A stretch of 8,120 bases of DNA, from NCBI GenBank assembly GCA_007130025.1, contig SLTF01000201.1:1-8120 (forward strand), given 5' to 3'. This document shows positions 1 to 4,229 of the stretch, piece after piece; position 1 is the stretch's first letter, and each line of letters begins with the position of its first letter. Below the pieces are notes generated by a model. It was not told the DNA's origin. It did not search any database and worked only from the letters and a program-made list of their open reading frames with translations. The position numbers and the translations under genes were made by a program. The DNA comes from Spirochaetales bacterium. GTDB taxonomy: Bacteria; Spirochaetota; Spirochaetia; DSM-27196; PWMO01.

Positions 1-344
1 CGCAAGACCGTTACGGTTTCGGGAAACGGCTGGGTCAATGTCATGACGGTCTCCCAATAATCCTGTTCCCACCCCTTCAGTACCGCCGCCGCCGCCTCGG
101 CGTTCCACATCGCGAGCACCGTACGCCACAGTTCACATCGCGAAAAGCTCGAGGCGTTTTTGAACCCGGATCGTGTTGTTCGATACCGGGCCATGAAATC
201 TTGCGGATCGACATCGGGAAGAACCGTGAGAAGCCGCTGTTGAGCCGTCCGCTCCGCGGCCCGGAATCCTTCCGACGAATCAACAAGAGTCTGTCCGAAA
301 TCGAAAACAACCGATCGGAGTACCGAACTCAGTCCCGCCCCCAT
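1..344 (-). CDS. HAD-superfamily hydrolase, N-terminal part (runs off left edge)
   Basis: Partial gene of 114 codons, open to the window edge, so its C-terminal part is not visible. Residues 11-21 (SVVFDFGQTLV) are HAD motif I: a hydrophobic strand, the nucleophile Asp15, then DxGxT. The following helical stretch (about residues 24-95, rich in Arg, Ala and Trp) fits a C1 cap domain, and 'QPFPETVTVL' near the edge resembles the start of the core after the cap in phosphoglycolate-phosphatase-like enzymes. The residue two after the nucleophile, normally the acid/base Asp of HAD phosphatases, is Gly17. Some HAD proteins have this, so phosphatase activity is not assured. The ATG at 344 lies inside the last codons of the aldehyde dehydrogenase gene (16-nt overlap), so translation is probably coupled. 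It is the last visible gene of the minus-strand operon. Family is fairly sure; substrate is unknown. Confidence 0.75.
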   Translation of the reverse strand, partial: MGAGLSSVLRSVVFDFGQTLVDSSEGFRAAERTAQQRLLTVLPDVDPQDFMARYRTTRSGFKNASSFSRCELWRTVLAMWNAEAAAAVLKGWEQDYWETVMTLTQPFPETVTVL

Positions 345-1717
345 TTCTTCAGGTAGTCACCGAAGAGCTCTTCATCGGTAGGGATGCGTTCCGGGATCGG
401 GTCAGATAACCAGGTGTAGTTCAGAAAATGCCTCCAATTGATATTGTCGCTGGTCATGTTCCCGGCCCAGGTCCCTCCCCCAAGCGAATCGGTCGTGGGC
501 TGTCCGTTAAAAAAGCTCCCGCTGTTCGCCGCAGCATGCGGCATGTTACAGTTCACCCTTCCTACGTTTGCGCGAGTCGCAAGGATGATCTTGCGTTCCT
601 CGTTCTCGCTGTGAATGGAACAGGAATGCCCTTCGCCGGAGAAGCGTTGCATCTCTTTCATCCTCTCTACCATCTCGTCAAAGTCGCTCCACTTCCAGAC
701 GGTGAGCACCAGAGAGATCTTTTCACCGGAAAAGCGGTCCTCCGGGCCGGCTTTCGTGCCCTCGACCATCAGGAACCGGGTGCCCTCCGGAATTTGAATT
801 CCGGCATGCTCGGCGATATACGCAACCGGCTTCGCGACGATATCGCGGTTCAGCTCCTTTCCATTGGGCCACATATACGCGCGAAGCTGCTCGCGCTCCG
901 TTGGACTGCACAGATAACCGCCTTCGTCTTCCAGCGCCTTCACCATGTCGCCATATACGCCGGATTCAATCGCTACCGCGTTTTCTGACGAGCAGGATGC
1001 AGAGTTGTTCGCGGTCTTGGATTTCACGATTTTGGCCGCCGCTGCCTTGAGGTCGGCTGTTTCGTCCACGATCGAGATTACGTTACCCGCCCCGACGGTA
1101 TGACACGGTTTTCCGGCAGCATACACAACCTTCACCAAGGCAGCACCGCCGGTAGCCATCGCGAAATCGCATCCCGCCATAAGTTCCGCCGTTTTTTCTT
1201 TCGATGGCTCGGAAATACACTGCAGCAGATCCTCCGGCGCCCCGACCTTTGCGAGCGCCTTTCGACCATACGTCACCGTCAGATTCGTACTTCCCGGCGT
1301 TCGCGGATGGGGCGATGCAATCATGGCGTTTCTGGTCTTCAGCAGACTGAGGCCGATGCAGCACACGGTGGACTCGGGATTGGTGCAGGGGACAACATTC
1401 GCTACCACCCCGATCGGTTTCGCGAACACCCGGATTCCTTTCTCCCGGTCCTCCCGGATCAGGCCGCAGGTCTTTACGCCCAGCTGATCCCGCATCGTGC
1501 CGCGAGTCTTGTTCTGAATCTTGGCGACCTTGTCCTCATACACACCGATGCCGGATTCATCCACCGCCAGGCGGGCGAGGGCGTGTGCCGTATCTGGCTT
1601 CTGCCATTCCCACGCGACGGCCGCGACCATCTCGTCGACCCTCTCTTGAGGCCAGAATTCTATTTCGCGAAACGCAGCGCGCGCCCGTCTGTACATTTCC
1701 TGAATGTTGTCTCCCAT
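329..1717 (-). CDS. CoA-acylating aldehyde dehydrogenase (SauS/AdhE-N-terminal type)
   Basis: 462-residue NAD(P)-dependent enzyme predicted to interconvert an aldehyde and its acyl-CoA in the cytoplasm. Visible marks of the acylating ALDH family: TNPEST at 112-117, LLKTRNAMIASPHPR at 125-139 and TGGAALVKVVYAAGKP at 189-204 (all close to AdhE), then the catalytic cysteine Cys242 in SASCSSEN (239-246), and a Gly-rich C-terminal segment (GGGTWAGN, 413-420) followed by WRHFLN. The SCSSEN context and the ending with DELFGDY-like residues recall acylating sulfoacetaldehyde dehydrogenase SauS; acetaldehyde or another short aldehyde is equally possible. The reading frame is open further upstream, but the start is put at 1717 because GAGGGAG (1722-1728) is well spaced before that ATG and the family homology begins there. 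It lies 52 nt after citrate-synthase-like protein B and overlaps the HAD gene. Family call is firm; substrate is not. Confidence 0.93.
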   Translation of the reverse strand: MGDNIQEMYRRARAAFREIEFWPQERVDEMVAAVAWEWQKPDTAHALARLAVDESGIGVYEDKVAKIQNKTRGTMRDQLGVKTCGLIREDREKGIRVFAKPIGVVANVVPCTNPESTVCCIGLSLLKTRNAMIASPHPRTPGSTNLTVTYGRKALAKVGAPEDLLQCISEPSKEKTAELMAGCDFAMATGGAALVKVVYAAGKPCHTVGAGNVISIVDETADLKAAAAKIVKSKTANNSASCSSENAVAIESGVYGDMVKALEDEGGYLCSPTEREQLRAYMWPNGKELNRDIVAKPVAYIAEHAGIQIPEGTRFLMVEGTKAGPEDRFSGEKISLVLTVWKWSDFDEMVERMKEMQRFSGEGHSCSIHSENEERKIILATRANVGRVNCNMPHAAANSGSFFNGQPTTDSLGGGTWAGNMTSDNINWRHFLNYTWLSDPIPERIPTDEELFGDYLKKWGRD

Positions 1718-1769
1718 GGATCTCCCTCTGCTCTTGCTTTCCACGCGAACCGACCAGCCTGGTGCCGAG

Positions 1770-2816
1770 TTATCGCCCGACCCGCTTGATGCCGGTTTTT
1801 TCGCTGGGGTCTTCGATTTCTTCAACGATCGCGAACCCGCTCCCGCTGATCTGCTTCCGTCGTTCGAACTCCTCTTTCCAATCAGAGAGGTTCGTGGTCT
1901 GCGCAGCCTTGACGTCGGTCTTGCGCTGAGCCAGAGACGGTACGGGACGGTCCTCAGGTCCGTCGTAGTCCTCTTTTGGAGTAAGGTGTTGCCCCGTTCG
2001 CACGTAATCTTCCCGTTCCACTTCTTCGATGAAGTGAGCTCCCGCAGCGAATGACCGGGTGACGGCAAGAATCGCCCACGTTGCTTCCGGAGTGAATCCG
2101 AGGTCCATCATCGTTGCACCGATAGCACCGAGCATGTCGAGATCGACGGAAGAGGTTCCCTTATTCTGCGCAGCGATCACAACCTCTTTCATCAGGGACA
2201 CGTATTCCCCTGCAACGCCAAGCGCCTCTGCCCTCGCGAACATTCGTTTCGCAGCAGGATCCTTGAGCATCAGTGCCGAGACTCCAAGGGACTCATCGTG
2301 GAGATTCTCTTCCACTATCTGCCGCGCGATCTCGGCCTCACTCATCCCCTGGTCCCGACCACGTTTCATATACGTCAGAAGCCGGTTTCCGAACGACGAG
2401 TACGCTCCGTACGCATGTCCGAACGCGAGAATGGAGGCACCGCAGGCTTGGGTGAGAAAGGTCTTTGACTGCGCCACCAGACGGGAAATCGCTGCCGGCA
2501 TGGACAGCCCATCCTCCAGCGCCAGAATCATGACGTAGTTCAGCATCTTCGTTTCTTCTTCCAGGGGAATCCTGGATTGGAAATCCACGAATAACAGATC
2601 GACAACACCGTAGCCTTCTTCCATCAGCTCCGTCGTGTCATACCCGCGGGCAACTATGCGATGCACGTTCTTGTACGCAACCTCAGAAACCCATTGGAAC
2701 GGCTCCCTGCGGCTGGTATCCAGTGGAACGGTGCCGTATTCACGGGAAGCGTAGTCGTACGGAAGTCTGGGATCATCAAGGTTTCCGATACCAGTCTTGT
2801 TGTTCAAATCACCCAT
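1770..2816 (-). CDS. Citrate-synthase-fold protein B, degenerate active site
   Basis: 348-residue protein of the citrate synthase / citryl-CoA lyase fold, a diverged paralogue of its upstream neighbour. Shared blocks: ARGYDTTELMEEGYG (56-70), MLNY (91-94), the ASILAFG block (127-133), DP at 186-187, MMDLGFTPEATWAI (236-249) and GPEDRPVP (286-293). By-eye alignment puts Tyr136 at the usual HG histidine, Val179 at the second catalytic histidine and Leu229 at the catalytic aspartate. The DPR motif reads DPA. Known catalysis by this family therefore looks impossible, which suggests a structural or regulatory partner subunit, or new chemistry. It has an N-terminal extension of roughly 35-40 residues and a longer charged C-terminal tail (about 295-348) that A lacks. 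The ATG overlaps the last codons of A by 13 nt, with GAGGGGG (2827-2833) upstream. The frame is well conserved and shows no sign of decay. Confidence 0.85.
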   Translation of the reverse strand: MGDLNNKTGIGNLDDPRLPYDYASREYGTVPLDTSRREPFQWVSEVAYKNVHRIVARGYDTTELMEEGYGVVDLLFVDFQSRIPLEEETKMLNYVMILALEDGLSMPAAISRLVAQSKTFLTQACGASILAFGHAYGAYSSFGNRLLTYMKRGRDQGMSEAEIARQIVEENLHDESLGVSALMLKDPAAKRMFARAEALGVAGEYVSLMKEVVIAAQNKGTSSVDLDMLGAIGATMMDLGFTPEATWAILAVTRSFAAGAHFIEEVEREDYVRTGQHLTPKEDYDGPEDRPVPSLAQRKTDVKAAQTTNLSDWKEEFERRKQISGSGFAIVEEIEDPSEKTGIKRVGR

Positions 2817-3700
2817 TTCTTGTATTCCCCCTCTTGCAACTGGCGCTCTGCGTATTCTTTTCGCTCTGCCTGCTTCGGCACCTTTCGATCCTCAGGACCC
2901 ACATACTTAATCATGCTCAGGTCCAGCATCTGCACCATCTGCTCCGCTCGCGACGCTCCCCAGGCTCGCCCGCGCTTCATGTTGAACAGTGCGTGTGCGG
3001 AGCAGCTGAAACCCCGGCAGACGCTGCCGATGCACCATGCGGCGTTCGGCGCAAAACCAAGATCCATGAGTGCGGTGTTCCCCGCACCAACAACGTTCAC
3101 ACCGACGTAGGATTTCCCATCCGCTTTCCGGCGAGCGTGAAAGTACTTCTCCACCGCCCGCTGGAATTCCAGATAAACCCCGTGCACTTCGAGCTCTTCC
3201 TGCTTGAGGTGGATTGGTTCCGCACGAGGGTCACTGTCGATATGCTGAGGCTGCCCCATCCCCATAACCGGGGTCCCATTGTCCAGGTAATCATCAACGA
3301 GCGTCTTCGCCATCTCGTCGATCGACTTCCCTTCGTTTCTCGCCCGTTCAAGGTACTTGTTCATCATGTAGCCATGGGCAGCACCCGGGCCATGGACTCC
3401 ACCAAATGTCATGATTGAAGCCGCAACGGCCGCCGGCAGATTCGGTCGACCGGTCGCTACTCCAATCGCCCCGACCGCCGATGGTGACATCGAGTGTTCG
3501 GTGAAGACCCCCATTTCGTAATTGAGCATCTTCTCTTCATTCTCAGTGGGAATCCGATTCTGGAAGAGAAGAAAAATCGCATCGCAAAACGAGTACCCCT
3601 CTTCCGCGAGTTCGCTGAGGTTGTAACCTCGTAGAACGGTTTTTTCTTCCGTCTTGTACGAAATCGACGTCTTCCGCCGTATTGCAGGATCTCTGTTCAT
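2804..3700 (-). CDS. Citrate-synthase-fold protein A (citryl-CoA lyase-like), altered active site
   Basis: 298-residue first gene of the minus-strand operon. It has the order of motifs of small citrate-synthase/citryl-CoA lyase proteins: RGYNLSELAEEGYSF (24-38), KMLNYEM with EHSMSPS (57-74), the FGGVHGPGA block (99-107), GMGQPQHIDSDPRAEPI (147-163), NVVGAGNTALMDLGFAPNAAW (202-222, core only) and YVGPEDRKVP (266-275). His103 of the HG motif and the DPR (157-159) that contacts substrate are kept. The second catalytic histidine, normally in GxGH, is Gln150, and the catalytic Asp of the NVDG motif is Val204. Ordinary citrate synthase or citryl-CoA lyase activity is therefore doubtful. An in-frame ATG at 3808 lies within the promoter -10 region, so it cannot be on the mRNA. 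The ATG at 3700 has the best ribosome site and matches the paralogue's homology. The ATG at 3733 is the alternative. Confidence 0.85.
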   Translation of the reverse strand: MNRDPAIRRKTSISYKTEEKTVLRGYNLSELAEEGYSFCDAIFLLFQNRIPTENEEKMLNYEMGVFTEHSMSPSAVGAIGVATGRPNLPAAVAASIMTFGGVHGPGAAHGYMMNKYLERARNEGKSIDEMAKTLVDDYLDNGTPVMGMGQPQHIDSDPRAEPIHLKQEELEVHGVYLEFQRAVEKYFHARRKADGKSYVGVNVVGAGNTALMDLGFAPNAAWCIGSVCRGFSCSAHALFNMKRGRAWGASRAEQMVQMLDLSMIKYVGPEDRKVPKQAERKEYAERQLQEGEYKKWVI

Positions 3701-3708
3701 GACTTCTT

Positions 3709-3713
3709 CCCCT
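3709..3713 (-). promoter_or_regulatory. Ribosome binding site deciding the start of protein A
   Basis: On the minus strand AAAGGGGAAGAAGTC precedes the ATG at 3700; the GGGG core is at 3709-3712 with 8 nt spacing. The in-frame ATGs at 3733 and 3774 have no comparable purine-rich site, and the ATG at 3808 lies upstream of the predicted transcription start. Confidence 0.6.
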
Positions 3714-3762
3714 TTGTGTAATCTATCGATCATTTCGTTACTCGAAAGATAATATATCCTTT

Positions 3763-3776
3763 GGAAATCCATTTCC
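3763..3776. promoter_or_regulatory. 14-bp inverted repeat just downstream of the operon start, possible operator
   Basis: GGAAAT-CC-ATTTCC is a perfect 6-bp-arm inverted repeat with a 2-bp centre. It lies about 15-28 bp downstream of the predicted minus-strand start, where a bound repressor could block early elongation. The two-base centre makes an RNA hairpin unlikely. The function is inferred from position only. Confidence 0.35.
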
Positions 3777-3796
3777 GGATTTTTTATCCAGTTCGG

Positions 3797-3825
3797 ATTA
3801 TGGGGCACCCGTACGGTTCTGTCAA
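3797..3825 (-). promoter_or_regulatory. Sigma-70-type promoter of the citrate-synthase-like/ALDH operon
   Basis: On the minus strand TTGACA (3825-3820, perfect -35) is followed by a 17-nt spacer and CATAAT (3802-3797, five of six -10 bases). The predicted transcription start is near 3790, giving a 5' untranslated region of about 90 nt before the ATG at 3700. The spacer contains CCGTACGG, an 8-bp palindrome (3809-3816). Confidence 0.8.
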
Positions 3826-3965
3826 CCCATGTGAGAAAAATCCGACGTCATTCTGTCTTGAGAGCTTCTTCACGGTCTTTCGAGTACCAATCGGCCACCT
3901 CTGCGCCGGCAGTGAACACGCCGAAACAGAGCGAATCGTCCTTCGAATATCTATTCATTTCGGTG

Positions 3966-3994
3966 TTGACATCTCGTACACCGCTTCGTATAGT
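3966..3994 (+). promoter_or_regulatory. Sigma-70-type promoter for the leucine leader and leuA
   Basis: TTGACA (3966-3971, perfect -35), 17-nt spacer, TATAGT (3989-3994, five of six -10 bases). Transcription is predicted to begin around 4000-4002, on or next to the ATG of the leader ORF. It fires away from the minus-strand operon promoter, whose -35 is 140 bp to the left. Confidence 0.82.
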
Positions 3995-4001
3995 TGGGCG
4001 C

Positions 4002-4106
4002 ATGAATCGCGCTGCGTCGTCGATCAACGCCATCCTTCTCGGACTGCTGCTCGCTCTACCCGGGGTCTCGGCTGAGAAGGGTTCGGAACGGCGCCGTCGG
4101 GGGTAA
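4002..4106 (+). CDS. Leucine-rich leader peptide of leuA (34 aa), probably leaderless
   Basis: A short ORF between a strong promoter and a terminator that precedes leuA. Its centre reads AILLGLLLALPG: six Leu codons (CTT, CTC, CTG, CTG, CTC, CTA at 4035-4058) among eight consecutive codons, with two Ile codons just before. In known leucine leader peptides a ribosome stalled at such a run when charged tRNA-Leu is scarce prevents terminator formation. The ORF ends with four Arg codons, Gly and TAA at 4104-4106, inside a hairpin. There is no Shine-Dalgarno site, and the predicted transcript start coincides with the ATG, so translation is probably leaderless. The peptide also looks like a signal peptide (basic start, hydrophobic core, VSA-E), so a remnant of a secreted protein is the alternative. 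Its position makes the attenuator reading stronger. It is not homologous to enteric LeuL. Confidence 0.75.
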   Translation: MNRAASSINAILLGLLLALPGVSAEKGSERRRRG

Positions 4107-4114
4107 CCTGACGG
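4094..4114 (+). other. Hairpin around the leader stop codon
   Basis: CCGTCGGG (4094-4101) pairs with CCTGACGG (4107-4114), 8 bp with one G-U pair, leaving GGTAA as the loop, which holds the UAA stop of the leader peptide. A ribosome that reaches the stop would melt it, and one stalled at the Leu codons would leave it intact. This is the expected behaviour of a switch element in ribosome-mediated attenuation. Confidence 0.55.
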
Positions 4115-4121
4115 AGTGCCA

Positions 4122-4143
4122 AGCGCAGGCGAAAAAGCCCGCT
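4122..4143 (+). other. Candidate antiterminator hairpin
   Basis: AGCG-CA-GGC (4122-4130) can pair with GCC-CGCT (4137-4143): seven base pairs with a 2-nt bulge and a GAAAAA loop. It would take up most of the terminator's 5' arm, so the two folds exclude each other. It is weaker than the terminator, and another partner (TCGGGGG, 4097-4103) is also conceivable, so the true antiterminator is unsettled. Confidence 0.35.
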
Positions 4144-4173
4144 GCCGATATCCTTCGGTAGCGGGCTTTTTTT
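4136..4173 (+). terminator. Intrinsic terminator / attenuator upstream of leuA
   Basis: AGCCCGCTGCCGA (4136-4148) pairs with TCGGTAGCGGGCT (4155-4167) over 13 bp with a single G-U pair and a 6-nt loop, directly followed by a run of seven T ending at 4173. It lies 30 nt after the leader stop codon and 56 nt before the leuA start, so leuA can only be transcribed by reading through it. That makes it an attenuator, not an end-of-operon terminator. An A-run on its left side could also let it work leftward, but no gene ends there. Confidence 0.9.
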
Positions 4174-4198
4174 GTCGGCGATCGCAGCGCCATACACG

Positions 4199-4214
4199 GT
4201 ACGCCTCGGCGTAC
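4199..4214 (+). promoter_or_regulatory. Perfect inverted repeat next to the leuA ribosome binding site
   Basis: GTACGCC-TC-GGCGTAC has 7-bp arms. As RNA it would fold as a short stem closed by a CUCG loop, 4 nt before the AGGAGG Shine-Dalgarno site (4219-4224), which is itself 5 nt from the ATG. It could protect the mRNA, set the exposure of the ribosome site, or be a DNA operator. Its role is unknown. Confidence 0.4.
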
Positions 4215-4229
4215 AATCAGGAGGAATCG

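Larger units (their letters stand above)
3739..3949. repeat. Three copies of an 11-bp element around the divergent promoters
   Basis: TCTTTCGAGTA is found on the plus strand at 3876-3886, exactly inverted at 3739-3749, and with two changes (TCCTTCGAATA) at 3939-3949. The first pair flanks the minus-strand promoter, and the third lies just upstream of the leuA promoter. Centres are 137 and 63 bp apart, close to 13 and 6 turns of DNA at 10.5 bp per turn. The 3739 copy overlaps a short inverted repeat TTTCG-TTACT-CGAAA (3733-3747) in the operon's untranslated leader. These may be binding sites of one regulator; no regulator gene is seen in the window. The 140 bp between the two promoters holds nothing else I can support. 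Confidence 0.35.

Noticed and set aside
428..988. Plus-strand frames opposite the aldehyde dehydrogenase
   Set aside because: Antisense shadows without ribosome sites or recognisable domains; the minus frame carries the full ALDH motif set.
1718..2068. N-terminal extension of the aldehyde dehydrogenase frame to 579 residues
   Set aside because: The extra 117 residues are Arg/Ser-rich out-of-frame reading of citrate-synthase-like protein B. A good ribosome site and the family homology place the start at 1717.
3848..3958. 36-codon minus-strand ORF between the divergent promoters, with two YSKD motifs
   Set aside because: There is no ribosome site or promoter, and it ends just upstream of the operon promoter. 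The two YSKD stretches are explained by the repeated 11-bp DNA element. It could be the tail of a lost gene, but nothing supports expression.
4136..4173. Reading the terminator upstream of leuA as the end of a rightward gene
   Set aside because: No larger gene lies to its left on the plus strand; only the Leu-rich leader ORF does, so attenuation is the better explanation.
4178..4185. GCGATCGC palindrome after the attenuator
   Set aside because: An 8-bp palindrome of this kind is expected often in GC-rich DNA, and nothing else marks it as functional.
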